Assembly (NCBI RefSeq): GCF_015163075.1
Contig: NZ_JADDXU010000021.1
Span: forward strand, 87,785-151,784
Direction of reading: 5' to 3'
DNA: 64,000 nt
Source: Streptomyces justiciae
GTDB lineage: Bacteria > Actinomycetota > Actinomycetes > Streptomycetales > Streptomycetaceae
Shown here piece after piece: positions 40,095 to 48,926 of the stretch. The notes under the pieces are model-generated. The model had not been told where the DNA came from. It searched no databases and saw only the letters and a list, made by a program, of their open reading frames with translations. A program made the position numbers and the translations under genes. Position 1 is the first letter of the stretch, and every line of letters begins with the position of its first letter.

Positions 40095-42929
40095 ATGACG
40101 GATCTCGAGTCGGCGCTGCGGGCGGCCGTCCGGGGTGAGGTCGGGTTCGACGTCACGTCCCGGGCGCTGATGACCATGGACGCGTCCAACTACCGGCGGG
40201 TCCCGCTGGGGGTGGTGGCGCCGAGAGACGCCGACGACGTGGCGGCGGTCCTCGCGGTGTGCCGGGAGCGCGGCGTGCCCGTGGTGCCGCGCGGCGGCGG
40301 GACGTCGATCGCCGGTCAGGCCACCGGCACCGGCGTGGTGCTGGACTTCACCCGCCACATGAACCGCCTGGTCTCCCTCGACCCGGAGTCCCGTACGGCC
40401 GTCGTCCAGCCCGGCCTGGTCCTGGACCGCCTTCAGGACGCCGCCGCCCCGCACGGCCTGCGTTTCGGCCCGGACCCCTCCACCCACAGCCGCTGCACGC
40501 TCGGCGGAATGATCGGCAACAACTCCTGCGGCTCCCACTCGGTGGCCTGGGGCACCACCGCCGACAGCGTCCGCGAACTCGACGTGATCACCGCGCGCGG
40601 TCGGCGGCTGCGGCTCGGGCAGGACTGGGCCGGTGCCCCCGATGGCCTGCGCGACCTGGTGGCCGGCGACCTCGCCCGGCTGCGCACGGGCTTCCCGGAG
40701 CTGCCCCGCCGCATCTCCGGGTACGCGCTGGACGCGCTGCTGCCGGAGCAGGGCGCCGACGTCGCCCGCGCCTTCTGCGGCAGCGAGGGCACCCTCGGGG
40801 TCCTCACTGAAGCGGTCGTACGCCTTGTGGCGGCGCCCCGCGCGCGTGCGCTGGCCGTGCTGGGGTACGCGGACGAGGGCGCAGCCGCCGAGGCCGCCGC
40901 AGGGCTGCTGCCCCACCACCCCCTGACCGTGGAGGGCATGGCGGCCGATCTGGTGCCCTCGGCGGCCGCGCTCCCGCGCGGCGGGGCCTGGCTGTTCGTG
41001 GAGACGGGCGGCGCCACCGAGGCCGAGGCACACGCGCGTGCGGAGACGATCGTGCGGGCGGCGGACGTCGTGGACGCCCTGGTGGTGACCGACCCGGCCG
41101 GGCAGCGGGCGCTGTGGCGCATCAGGGAGGACGCGTCCGGCACGGCGACCCGGATGCCGGACGGCGCCGAGGCCTGGCCCGGCTGGGAGGACTGCGCGGT
41201 GCCGCCGCCCCGACTGGGCGCGTACCTACGGGACTTCAGGCACCTCCTCACCGAGCACGGGCTGCGCGGGACGCCGTACGGCCATTTCGGCGACGGCTGC
41301 ATCCACGTCCGCATCGACTTCGACCTGCTCACCGACAAGGGCGTCGCCCGCTTCCGCCGGTTCTCGGAGGACCTCGCCGACCTGGTCGTGGCACACGGCG
41401 GCTCGCTGTCCGGGGAGCACGGCGACGGACAGGCGCGGGCCGAGCTGCTGCCACGGATGTACGGCGCGGAGCTGGTGTCCCTCTTCGAGCGCACCAAGGC
41501 CGTCTGGGACCCGGACGACCTCCTCAACCCCGGCATGCTGGTCCGCCCGGCCCCGCTGGACACCAACCTCCGCTTCTCGGCCCTCCCGCGCGAACCGGTC
41601 GACGTGGCCTTCGGCTACCCCGCCGACGCCGGCGACTTCTCGGCCGCGGTCCGCCGCTGCGTGGGCGTCGCGAAGTGCCGTACGACGTCGGTGGCCGGGT
41701 CGGCCGTCATGTGCCCGTCGTTCCGGGCGACCGGCGAGGAGGCGCACTCCACGCGCGGGCGTGCCCGGCTGCTGCACGAGATGCTCGCGGGCGAGGTGGT
41801 GACCGACGGCTGGCGCTCGGAGGAGGTGCGGGAGGCGCTGGACCTGTGCCTGTCCTGCAAGGGCTGCCGCTCGGACTGCCCGGTCGAGGTGGACATGGCG
41901 ACGTACAAGGCGGAGTTCCTGCACCACCACTACGCGGGGCGACGCAGGCCGGCCGCCCACTACGCGATGGGCTGGCTGCCGGTGTGGCTGCGGGCGGTGG
42001 CACGCACGCGCACGGCGGGCGTGGTCAACGCGCTGGCCACCGTAAGGCCGTTGGCGTGGGCTGCGAAGCGGCTGGGCGGGATCGCGCGCGAGAGGCGGCT
42101 TCCGCGGGTGGCGGCGGAGACGTTCACGCGGTGGTGGGGGAGGCGGAAGCGTAAGACGGTGAACGCCTCGGTGGTGCTGTGGCCGGACACCTTCACCGAG
42201 CACCTGTCACCGCAGGTGGGCCAGGCGGCGGTGCGGGTCCTGGAAGCGGCGGGCCTCTCCTTGGTCCTCCCGCCCACCCTGCGCCCGTCGTCCACTTTCG
42301 CCCCGTTCAAGGCCCGCCGCGGCCGGGTCTGCTGCGGGCTGACGTACGTCTCGACGGGCCAACTCGACCGCGCCCGTACGGTCATGCGCCGCACCCTCGA
42401 CCTGATGACACCGGCGCTGGAGACGGACCTCCCGGTCGTCGTCCTGGAACCGAGCTGCGCGGCGGCCCTCCGCACGGACCTCCCGGAACTCCTCCACGAC
42501 GACCCGCGCGCGGCCGCGCTGTCGTCCCGAGTCGTCACCTTCGCCGAGGCCCTGGAACGCCTGGCCCCCGACTGGACCCCGCCACGCGTGAACCGCCCGG
42601 CGGCGGGCCAGACCCACTGCCACCAGCACGCGGTCCTGGGCGACACGGCCGACCGCCGCCTGCGCGAAGCGGCAGGCCTGGACGGCGAGTTTACCGGCGG
42701 CTGCTGCGGCCTCGCGGGCAACTTCGGCTTCGAGGCCGGGCACTTCGAGGTGTCCCGGTCCTGCGCGGAGGACCAGCTCCTACCGGCGGTGCGCGACGCG
42801 CCCGACGACGCGGTGATCCTGGCGGACGGTTACTCCTGCCGGACGCAGTTGGAACAGCTGGCGGGGGTGCGCGGGAGGCATCTGGCGGAGGTGTTGGCGG
42901 AGGCGCTGGACGACTCGACGGCCTCATAG
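40095..42929 (+). CDS. FAD-binding and Fe-S oxidoreductase (D-lactate/2-hydroxyacid dehydrogenase-like)
   Basis: A 944-residue fusion of a GlcD-like flavin domain and a GlpC-like iron-sulfur domain. The FAD loop is PRGGGTSIAGQATG (65-78). Two cysteine clusters for [4Fe-4S] are visible: C522, C528 and C540, and CLSCKGCRSDC at 585-595. The C-terminus has CCG-type motifs (GRVCCGLTYV and GGCCGLAGNFG) that bind a further cluster or haem. Related enzymes oxidise D-lactate or other 2-hydroxyacids and pass electrons to quinone. Its promoter gap is shared with the conservon. Confidence 0.92.
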   Translation: MTDLESALRAAVRGEVGFDVTSRALMTMDASNYRRVPLGVVAPRDADDVAAVLAVCRERGVPVVPRGGGTSIAGQATGTGVVLDFTRHMNRLVSLDPESRTAVVQPGLVLDRLQDAAAPHGLRFGPDPSTHSRCTLGGMIGNNSCGSHSVAWGTTADSVRELDVITARGRRLRLGQDWAGAPDGLRDLVAGDLARLRTGFPELPRRISGYALDALLPEQGADVARAFCGSEGTLGVLTEAVVRLVAAPRARALAVLGYADEGAAAEAAAGLLPHHPLTVEGMAADLVPSAAALPRGGAWLFVETGGATEAEAHARAETIVRAADVVDALVVTDPAGQRALWRIREDASGTATRMPDGAEAWPGWEDCAVPPPRLGAYLRDFRHLLTEHGLRGTPYGHFGDGCIHVRIDFDLLTDKGVARFRRFSEDLADLVVAHGGSLSGEHGDGQARAELLPRMYGAELVSLFERTKAVWDPDDLLNPGMLVRPAPLDTNLRFSALPREPVDVAFGYPADAGDFSAAVRRCVGVAKCRTTSVAGSAVMCPSFRATGEEAHSTRGRARLLHEMLAGEVVTDGWRSEEVREALDLCLSCKGCRSDCPVEVDMATYKAEFLHHHYAGRRRPAAHYAMGWLPVWLRAVARTRTAGVVNALATVRPLAWAAKRLGGIARERRLPRVAAETFTRWWGRRKRKTVNASVVLWPDTFTEHLSPQVGQAAVRVLEAAGLSLVLPPTLRPSSTFAPFKARRGRVCCGLTYVSTGQLDRARTVMRRTLDLMTPALETDLPVVVLEPSCAAALRTDLPELLHDDPRAAALSSRVVTFAEALERLAPDWTPPRVNRPAAGQTHCHQHAVLGDTADRRLREAAGLDGEFTGGCCGLAGNFGFEAGHFEVSRSCAEDQLLPAVRDAPDDAVILADGYSCRTQLEQLAGVRGRHLAEVLAEALDDSTAS

Positions 42930-42969
42930 GCTGGTCGGCACAGACGTCCAGTTCTTGGAGCCCCCGCGC

Positions 42970-44094
42970 ATGCCCCTCCTCGTCCGCCCCATCCCCCGCA
43001 CCGACCACCTCGCCTTCATCGCCGCCCGTCCCTCCGCCAGTCACACGCAGATCCCCGCCTGGGGTGAGGTGAAGCCGGACTGGCGGGCGGAGAGTCTGGG
43101 GTGGTTCGACGGGGAGGGGCGGCTGGTGGGGGTGGGGCTGGTGTTGTACCGGCCGGTGCCCAAGCTGAAGAAGTACCTCGCTTATCTGCCCGAGGGGCCG
43201 GTCATCGACTGGTACGACGCCGAGCTCGTGGAGCGCTGGCTGGAGCCGATGCTCGCCCACCTCAAGCAGCAGGGTGCGTTCTCGGTGAAGATGGGGCCGC
43301 CCGTCGTCGTGCGCCGCTGGAGCGCCGACGCCGTGAAGGCCGCGATCGCCGACCCGGCCGCCCGGCGGCTGCGGGACGCCGAGGCGACGTCGTACGAATC
43401 CCGTGCCTCCGACGTGGCCGACCGGCTGTGGCGGGCGGGCTGGCAGCAGACGGAACCGGGCGGCGAGGACGGCTTCGCCGCCGGGCAGCCCCGGTACGTG
43501 TTCCAAGTGCCGTTCGCCGGGCGGTCGTTGGACGAGATCCACCGCGGCCTCAACCAGCAGTGGCGGCGCAACATCAAGAAGGCCGAGAAGGCGGGCGTCG
43601 AGGTCGTCCGGGGCGGCCCCGAGGATCTCCCGGCGTTCTACGCCCTCTACACCGAGACCGCCGAACGCGACCGCTTCATCCCGCGCCCGCTCGCCTACTT
43701 CCAGCGCATGTGGACCGTACTCAACGCCGAACACCCCGACCGCATGCGCCTCTACCTCGCCCGCCACGACGGCGACGTCCTCGCCGCGGCCACGATGCTC
43801 ACGGTCGGCGAGCACGTCTGGTACTCGTACGGCGCCTCCACCGCCCACAAGCGCGAGGTCCAGCCCAACAACGCGATGCAGTGGCGGATGATGGCCGACG
43901 CCCACGAGCTGGGGGCCGCCGTCTACGACCTGCGCGGCATCACCGACACCCTGGAGGACTCCAACCACCTCCTCGGCCTCCTCCGCTTCAAGGTCGGCAC
44001 GGGCGGCCAGGCCATCGAGTACCTGGGGGAGTGGGACTTCCCGATCAACCGGCTGCTGCACAAGGCGCTGGACCTGTACATGGCGCGGCGCTAG
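42970..44094 (+). CDS. FemX-like peptidoglycan bridge aminoacyltransferase
   Basis: A 374-residue member of the FemABX family. It has the tandem GNAT-like domains of the family and the LNQQWRRNIKKAEKAGVEV segment typical of FemX, plus DLRGITDTLEDSNHLLGLLRFK near the C-terminus. In Streptomyces such enzymes add the first glycine to lipid II using glycyl-tRNA. ATG 42970 is chosen with TTGGAG nine bases upstream; a TTG at 42955 is possible. Which position of the bridge it fills cannot be read from sequence. Confidence 0.9.
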   Translation: MPLLVRPIPRTDHLAFIAARPSASHTQIPAWGEVKPDWRAESLGWFDGEGRLVGVGLVLYRPVPKLKKYLAYLPEGPVIDWYDAELVERWLEPMLAHLKQQGAFSVKMGPPVVVRRWSADAVKAAIADPAARRLRDAEATSYESRASDVADRLWRAGWQQTEPGGEDGFAAGQPRYVFQVPFAGRSLDEIHRGLNQQWRRNIKKAEKAGVEVVRGGPEDLPAFYALYTETAERDRFIPRPLAYFQRMWTVLNAEHPDRMRLYLARHDGDVLAAATMLTVGEHVWYSYGASTAHKREVQPNNAMQWRMMADAHELGAAVYDLRGITDTLEDSNHLLGLLRFKVGTGGQAIEYLGEWDFPINRLLHKALDLYMARR

Positions 44095-44141
44095 AGGGAC
44101 TCAGGCGGGTCAGTGGCAAAAGGGGTTTGCGCACCTGACGT

Positions 44142-44159
44142 AGTCCATTACTCTGGACT
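44142..44159. promoter_or_regulatory. Palindromic operator upstream of the EamA exporter
   Basis: AGTCCA-TTACTC-TGGACT is a perfect inverted repeat with 6-base arms and a 6-base spacer, 16 bases before a short upstream open frame and 63 bases before the exporter start. No regulator gene is adjacent, so the factor would act in trans. Confidence 0.6.
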
Positions 44160-44174
44160 GAACAGTACATCGCG

Positions 44175-44225
44175 ATGGACGTCTCGATGAACACCCGCGT
44201 GCCGATCCCCTGGAAGGCCCCGTGA
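44175..44225 (+). CDS. Short upstream open frame coupled to the EamA gene
   Basis: A 16-codon frame encoding MDVSMNTRVPIPWKAP. Its TGA stop overlaps the GTG start of the exporter (GTGA), the arrangement used for translational coupling. An internal ATG would give MNTRVPIPWKAP. It may be a coupling cistron or regulatory leader. The evidence is positional only. Confidence 0.4.
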   Translation: MDVSMNTRVPIPWKAP

Positions 44226-45187
44226 CCACCCCCAGCACCGCCGCCTCGCCCTCGGCGACCGCGGCCGCCCCGACCGCCCCCGCCGAGCCGACGGCAGGCG
44301 CCGCCCACCGCCGACGCTCCCTCGGCTCCATCGGCCTGGTGCTGTCCGCGGGCATCTCCGTGCAGTTCGGCGGGGCCCTCGCGGCGAGCCTGATGCCGCG
44401 CGCCGGGGCGCTCGGCGTGGTGACGCTGCGGCTGGTGGCGGCGGCGATCGTGCTGCTGGTGGTGTGCCGGCCGCGCGTGCGCAGACACAGCCGCGCCGAC
44501 TGGGCCACGGTGATCGTCTTCGGCCTCACGATGGCCGGGATGAACGGCCTGTTCTACCAGTCCATCGCCCGCATCCCGCTCGGCCCGGCGGTCGCCCTGG
44601 AAGTCCTCGGCCCCCTCGCCCTCTCGGTCCTCGCCTCCCGCCGCGCGATCAACCTCGTGTGGGCCGGGCTGGCCCTCGCCGGTGTCGTCCTGCTCAGCGG
44701 CGGCGGCTTCGGCAGCCTCGACGTCGTGGGCGTCCTCTTCGCCCTGGGCGCGGGCGCCATGTGGGCGGCGTACATCGTCTTCAGCGCCCGCACCGGCCGC
44801 CGCTTCCCGCAGGCCGACGGGCTCGCCCTCGCCATGGCGGTCGCGGCGGTGGTGTTCCTGCCGCTCGGCATCGTCGAGTCCGGCACCAGGCTCCTCGACC
44901 CCACGACCGTCGCCCTGGGCTCGGCGGTCGCCGTCCTCTCCTCGGTCCTGCCCTACACCCTCGAACTCATCGCCCTGCGCCGCCTGCCCGCCTCCACCTT
45001 CGCCATCCTCATGAGCCTGGAACCGGCCATCGCCGCGACGGCCGGCTTCCTGGTCCTGAGCCAGGCCCTGTCCGCTACGGAGGCCGCCGCCATCGCCCTG
45101 GTCATCGCGGCCAGCATGGGCGTGGTCCTGACGCAGACGGGGCGGGCGAAGACGAAGCCGCCGGTGGCGCTACCGGAGGAGCCCTGA
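44222..45187 (+). CDS. EamA/RhtA family exporter
   Basis: A 321-residue membrane protein with ten hydrophobic helices and an internal EamA duplication. The family signature AILMSLEPAIAATAGFLVL lies near residue 265. RhtA-type members export amino acids such as threonine and homoserine; the substrate here is not known. A 33-residue Ala/Pro/Thr-rich N-terminal extension precedes the first helix. The GTG start is coupled to a short upstream frame. Confidence 0.9.
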   Translation: MTTPSTAASPSATAAAPTAPAEPTAGAAHRRRSLGSIGLVLSAGISVQFGGALAASLMPRAGALGVVTLRLVAAAIVLLVVCRPRVRRHSRADWATVIVFGLTMAGMNGLFYQSIARIPLGPAVALEVLGPLALSVLASRRAINLVWAGLALAGVVLLSGGGFGSLDVVGVLFALGAGAMWAAYIVFSARTGRRFPQADGLALAMAVAAVVFLPLGIVESGTRLLDPTTVALGSAVAVLSSVLPYTLELIALRRLPASTFAILMSLEPAIAATAGFLVLSQALSATEAAAIALVIAASMGVVLTQTGRAKTKPPVALPEEP

Positions 45188-45532
45188 CCGGCGCCGGCCG
45201 ACCCGGGACCGCCGTGCCCCTGACGCGCGGCTGCTCCCCCTCCGGAATCGCCGCGTCCGCGGCGCTCGGCCGTCCTCAACCCTGGGTCGCCGTCCCCCCG
45301 GCGCACTGCCGCTGACACCTTGAGGCCACCGCGTCCACGGCGCATGTCCGTCCTCAACCCCGGGCCGGCGTGTCTCTGGCGCTCGGCTGCCCGCACCCCG
45401 GGCCGTCGCGTCCGCGGCACTCGGCTGCCCGCACCCTGAGGCCTCGCGTCCGCAGCGCTCGGCCGCCCGCACCCTGGGGTCGCCGCGTCCGCGGCGGACT
45501 GCCGTCCTTCAGCCCGCCCAGCGCGGCCGTCC
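45188..45532. repeat. Degenerate 39-bp minisatellite between convergent genes
   Basis: This 345-base gap has no gene but is filled by about eight imperfect tandem copies of a 39-base unit (roughly 45207-45525). The core CGCGTCCGCGGC, or variants, recurs at about 45213, 45252, 45291, 45330, 45369, 45408, 45445 and 45484, each followed by a GCTCGGCTGCCCGCACCCTG-like segment. Because 39 is 13 codons, open frames run through it, but they are low-complexity and do not look like genes. The unit has no similarity to the dispersed repeat elsewhere in the window. Confidence 0.85.
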
Positions 45533-46300
45533 TCACCCCGACGCCGCCGCATCCCCCGGCAGCTCCGGCGCCCGCACCAACCGCAGGAACGCCTTCACCC
45601 CCGCGATGATCTCCTGGTTGTCGGTGAGGCGGTTCACCGTGGACTCGAACTCCCGGCCCAGCGCGGCGATCCTGCGATCCGCCTCCTCGGCCCGTTCGTA
45701 CGCGCTCATCGCCAGCGCGTCCACGGTCCGGCGCAGTTCGGCGAGGGCCCGGTACTGTTCCTCCGCCTTCTCCTCCAGCACCCGCGTCCCGGTCTCGGCG
45801 CGGTCGAGGCGGGCGTTCAGCTCGACCACGTCGTCCCGGGGATACGTGACGTCCTTGAGCAGGGTCCCGAGCCGCCGCCGGAGCTGGCCGAACCAGGCGC
45901 CGGCCGGGCGGAAGAACGTACTCAGCAGGAAGAACGCGGCGAACCAGTAGCCCGTGAACGCCCCCGTCGCCCACGTGACCGCGACGACGACCGCCGCCGT
46001 CACCACATGCCCGGCCACCGCCGTCCGCAGCATCGCGCGGGCGATCCGCCGGGCCTCGGCGTCCCGGGCCGAGGAGATCTTCAGCCCCTTCTCCCGGCTC
46101 ACCGCGATCTCCGCGAGCACGGCATGCGCCCGGAAGTAGAGGTTCCACGGCACGGTCAGCAGAAGCAGCAGCCACAACAGGCTCAGCACCCCCGCCCCGG
46201 CCCCGAACACCACATCCGCCGGCGCCCCCGCCAGATAGGCCACGATCAGCGCCACCCCGGCCGCGACCACGGCCCCGACCCCCGCCAGAAACCTGCCCAT
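45533..46300 (-). CDS. Membrane protein with C-terminal coiled coil
   Basis: A 255-residue protein I do not recognise. Four hydrophobic segments are visible (about residues 4-24, 29-52, 90-112 and 117-130), followed by a strongly charged heptad-like coiled coil (ELNARLDRAETGTRVLEEKA, EQYRALAELRRTVDALA) to about residue 235. This suggests a membrane-anchored scaffold. It converges on the minisatellite and the EamA gene and has no operon partners. Confidence 0.78.
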   Translation of the reverse strand: MGRFLAGVGAVVAAGVALIVAYLAGAPADVVFGAGAGVLSLLWLLLLLTVPWNLYFRAHAVLAEIAVSREKGLKISSARDAEARRIARAMLRTAVAGHVVTAAVVVAVTWATGAFTGYWFAAFFLLSTFFRPAGAWFGQLRRRLGTLLKDVTYPRDDVVELNARLDRAETGTRVLEEKAEEQYRALAELRRTVDALAMSAYERAEEADRRIAALGREFESTVNRLTDNQEIIAGVKAFLRLVRAPELPGDAAASG

Positions 46301-46404
46301 GCCCCCACCTTCCGGGTCGGCTGTCCCCCTCGTTCATCGTTCCCGCCCGGGCGCGCGGCGGCATGAGTAGCCGTACTCACTCGAAATGATCCCCGAAAAG
46401 AATG

Positions 46405-46420
46405 CAAGCACGCTTGCTTG
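46405..46420. promoter_or_regulatory. Operon operator CAAGCA-CGCT-TGCTTG
   Basis: A perfect inverted repeat with 6-base arms and a 4-base spacer lies 30 bases before the first gene of the eight-gene operon. It is AT-rich compared with its surroundings. The TetR regulator at the end of the operon (55890) is the likely ligand. A second palindrome, CTGCCATGGCAG (46445-46456), is centred on the start codon. Confidence 0.7.
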
Positions 46421-46449
46421 TTTATGGCGCCGCTGCCATCCTCGCTGCC

Positions 46450-47244
46450 ATGGCAGATCCCACGCCCGTCATCGACGACCTGTGCGCGGAGAGCGAGGAA
46501 CTCGACCTGCTCGTGGCCGGGTTGAGCAAGGAGCAGTGGTCGTCGCCGACCCCCGCCCCCGGCTGGACCGTCGCCCACCAGATCGCCCACCTCGCCTGGA
46601 CGGACCACTCCTCCCTGCTCGCCGTGACCGATCAGGAGGCCTTCTCGCGTGAGGTCGAGAAGGCGCTGGCCGCGCCCGGGGACTTCGTGGACAACGGCGC
46701 CGAGGAGGGCGCGGCGAAGCCTCCGGAGCGGCTGCTCGCTTACTGGCGGGCGGGTCGCGAGGACCTGGCCGACGCGCTGCGGGCCGCTCCCGACGGCGCC
46801 CGTTTCCCCTGGTACGGCCCGCCCATGTCCACCGCCTCCATGGCTACCGCCCGCCTGATGGAGACCTGGGCCCACGGCCTGGACGTGGCCGACGCGCTCG
46901 GCGTCACCCGCACCCCCACCGACCGGCTGCGGCACATCGCCCGACTCGGCGTCCGCACCCGCGACTTCGCCTTCGGGGTGCACGGACTGACCCCGCCGTT
47001 CGAGGAGTTCCGGATCGAACTCGTCGCACCCTCCGGCGAGTTGTGGATCTACGGCCCCGAGGACGCCGCCGACCGCGTCACCGGCCCCGCCCTCGACTTC
47101 TGCCTCCTGGTCACCCAGCGCGCCCACCGCACCGACCTCGCCCTGACCGCCGTGGGGGAGTGCGCCGACCGCTGGCTGGACATCGCCCAGGCCTTCGCGG
47201 GACCGCCGGGAGACGGGCGCGTACCCAAAGGGGCCGGCAAGTGA
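46450..47244 (+). CDS. TIGR03084 family DinB-fold protein
   Basis: A 264-residue protein of the mycothiol-dependent maleylpyruvate isomerase-like (DinB) fold, TIGR03084 group. The signature ATPTPAPGWTVAHQIAHLAWTD-like segment appears near residue 35 (PAPGWTVAHQIAHLAWTD), and METWAHGLDVADALG near residue 137 carries the second metal-ligand histidine. The ATG at 46450 is chosen because the frame upstream would contain the operator. There is no clear ribosome site. It is the first gene of the operon, and the role in the pathway is unknown. Confidence 0.85.
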   Translation: MADPTPVIDDLCAESEELDLLVAGLSKEQWSSPTPAPGWTVAHQIAHLAWTDHSSLLAVTDQEAFSREVEKALAAPGDFVDNGAEEGAAKPPERLLAYWRAGREDLADALRAAPDGARFPWYGPPMSTASMATARLMETWAHGLDVADALGVTRTPTDRLRHIARLGVRTRDFAFGVHGLTPPFEEFRIELVAPSGELWIYGPEDAADRVTGPALDFCLLVTQRAHRTDLALTAVGECADRWLDIAQAFAGPPGDGRVPKGAGK

Positions 47245-48926
47245 CCCTGCGCATCGGCAACGCCTCCGGCTTCTACGGCGACCGCTTCGACGCCCTCCGC
47301 GAGATGCTCACCGGCGGTGAACTCGACGTCCTCACCGGCGACTACCTCGCCGAACTCACCATGCTCATCCTGGGCCGCGACCGGCTCAAGGACCCCGGCG
47401 CCGGGTACGCCCGCACGTTCCTGCGGCAGTTGGAGGAGTGCCTCGGCATCGCCCACGAGCGGGGCGTACGGATCGTCGCAAACGCCGGTGGCCTCAACCC
47501 GGCCGGACTCGCCACCCGAGTACGGGAGTTGGCCGACCGGCTCGGCGTCCCCGTCCGCGTCGCCCACGTCGAGGGCGACGATCTGACCGCCGCCCACCCC
47601 GGCAGCCTCGCCGCCCATGCCTACCTCGGCGGCTTCGGCATCGCGGAGTGCCTGCGCGCGGGCGCCGACGTGGTCGTCACCGGGCGGGTGACGGACGCGG
47701 CCCTGGTCACCGGGCCCGCCACCGCGCACTTCGGCTGGGAGCCGACGGACTACGACCGGCTGGCGGGCGCCGTCGTCGCCGGGCACGTCCTGGAGTGCGG
47801 GACGCAGGCCACCGGCGGCAACTACGCCTTCTTCGCCGAGTCACTCGCCAAGAGCAGCCACGACCTGCGCCGCCCCGGCTTCCCCCTTGCCGAGCTCCAC
47901 GAGGACGGCACCGCCGTCATCACCAAACACCCCGGCACCGGCGGCTTCGTCGACGTCGGCACGGTCACCGCACAGCTGCTGTACGAGACCCAGGGCGCCC
48001 GGTACGCCGGACCCGACGTCACCGCCCGCCTCGACACCGTCCGCCTCGCCCAGGACGGCCCCGACCGCGTCCGCATCTCCGGCGTCCGCGGCGAGGCCCC
48101 ACCGCCCACCCTCAAGGTCGGCCTCAACAAGCTCGGCGGCTTCCGCAACGAGGTCGTCTTCGTCCTCACCGGTCTCGACATCGAGGCGAAGGCGGCGCTG
48201 GTGCGCGCGCAGATGGAGCCGGTCCTCGGCAAAGTCGCCTCGGTGCACTGGGAGTTGGCCCGCACCGACCGCGTGGACGCCGACACCGAGGAGACCGCCA
48301 GCGCCCTGCTGCGGCTCGTCGTACGCGACCCCGACCAGGACGCGGTCGGGCGGGCACTGAGCAGTGCCGCCGTCGAACTCGCCCTCGCCAGCTACCCCGG
48401 CTTCCATGTGCTCGCCCCACCCGGAAAGGGCGCGCCTTATGGGGTCTTCGAGGATGTGTACGTCCCCCATGGCGCCGTCGACCATGTGGCCGTCCTCCAC
48501 GACGGCCGCCGTATCCCTGTGGCGCCGGCCCAGGACACCCTCGTACTCGAGAGCCCGCCGGAACCACCCCTCCCCGAGCCGCTGCCCGAGGGCCCGCTGA
48601 CCAGGGCGCCCCTCGGCCTGGTCGCCGGGGCCCGCAGCGGGGACAAGGGCGGCAACGCCAACGTGGGGGTGTGGGCCCGGACCGACGAGGCCTGGCGGTG
48701 GCTCGCCCACACGCTCACCGTCGACCGCTTCCGCGAACTCCTCCCGGAGACGGCCGACTTGAAGGTCACCCGGCACCAGCTCCCCCATCTCCGCGCCCTC
48801 AACTTCGTCGTCGAGGGCATCCTCGGCGCCGGTGTCGCCGCCCAGCACCGCTTCGACCCGCAGGCCAAGGCGCTCGGCGAATGGCTGCGCTCCCGCCACT
48901 TGGACATCCCGGAGGCCCTCCTGTGA
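47241..48926 (+). CDS. AtuA family acyclic terpene utilisation protein (DUF1446)
   Basis: A 561-residue protein of the AtuA/DUF1446 family. The N-terminal half has the GDYLAELTMLILGR and RIVANAGGLNPAGLA motifs, and the C-terminal part (about 450-555) the RSGDKGGNANVGVWAR motif of the AtuA-like ferredoxin-fold domain. AtuA is required for citronellol/geraniol breakdown in Pseudomonas, but its reaction is unknown. GTG start overlaps the previous stop (GTGA). It is fused here from both domains, as in many actinobacteria. Confidence 0.88.
   Translation: MTLRIGNASGFYGDRFDALREMLTGGELDVLTGDYLAELTMLILGRDRLKDPGAGYARTFLRQLEECLGIAHERGVRIVANAGGLNPAGLATRVRELADRLGVPVRVAHVEGDDLTAAHPGSLAAHAYLGGFGIAECLRAGADVVVTGRVTDAALVTGPATAHFGWEPTDYDRLAGAVVAGHVLECGTQATGGNYAFFAESLAKSSHDLRRPGFPLAELHEDGTAVITKHPGTGGFVDVGTVTAQLLYETQGARYAGPDVTARLDTVRLAQDGPDRVRISGVRGEAPPPTLKVGLNKLGGFRNEVVFVLTGLDIEAKAALVRAQMEPVLGKVASVHWELARTDRVDADTEETASALLRLVVRDPDQDAVGRALSSAAVELALASYPGFHVLAPPGKGAPYGVFEDVYVPHGAVDHVAVLHDGRRIPVAPAQDTLVLESPPEPPLPEPLPEGPLTRAPLGLVAGARSGDKGGNANVGVWARTDEAWRWLAHTLTVDRFRELLPETADLKVTRHQLPHLRALNFVVEGILGAGVAAQHRFDPQAKALGEWLRSRHLDIPEALL

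Noticed and set aside
45188..45532. CRISPR array in the repeat gap
   Set aside because: The copies are adjacent and degenerate with no unique spacers, and no cas genes are present.
44953..45552. A 199-codon minus-strand frame across the minisatellite
   Set aside because: It is low-complexity repeat translation with no conserved motif, created by the 39-base period being a multiple of three.
47438..48920. A long upstream extension of the carboxylase beta frame
   Set aside because: The extension is composed of Arg/Pro repeats and overlaps the AtuA gene; the true start is the GTG at 48923.
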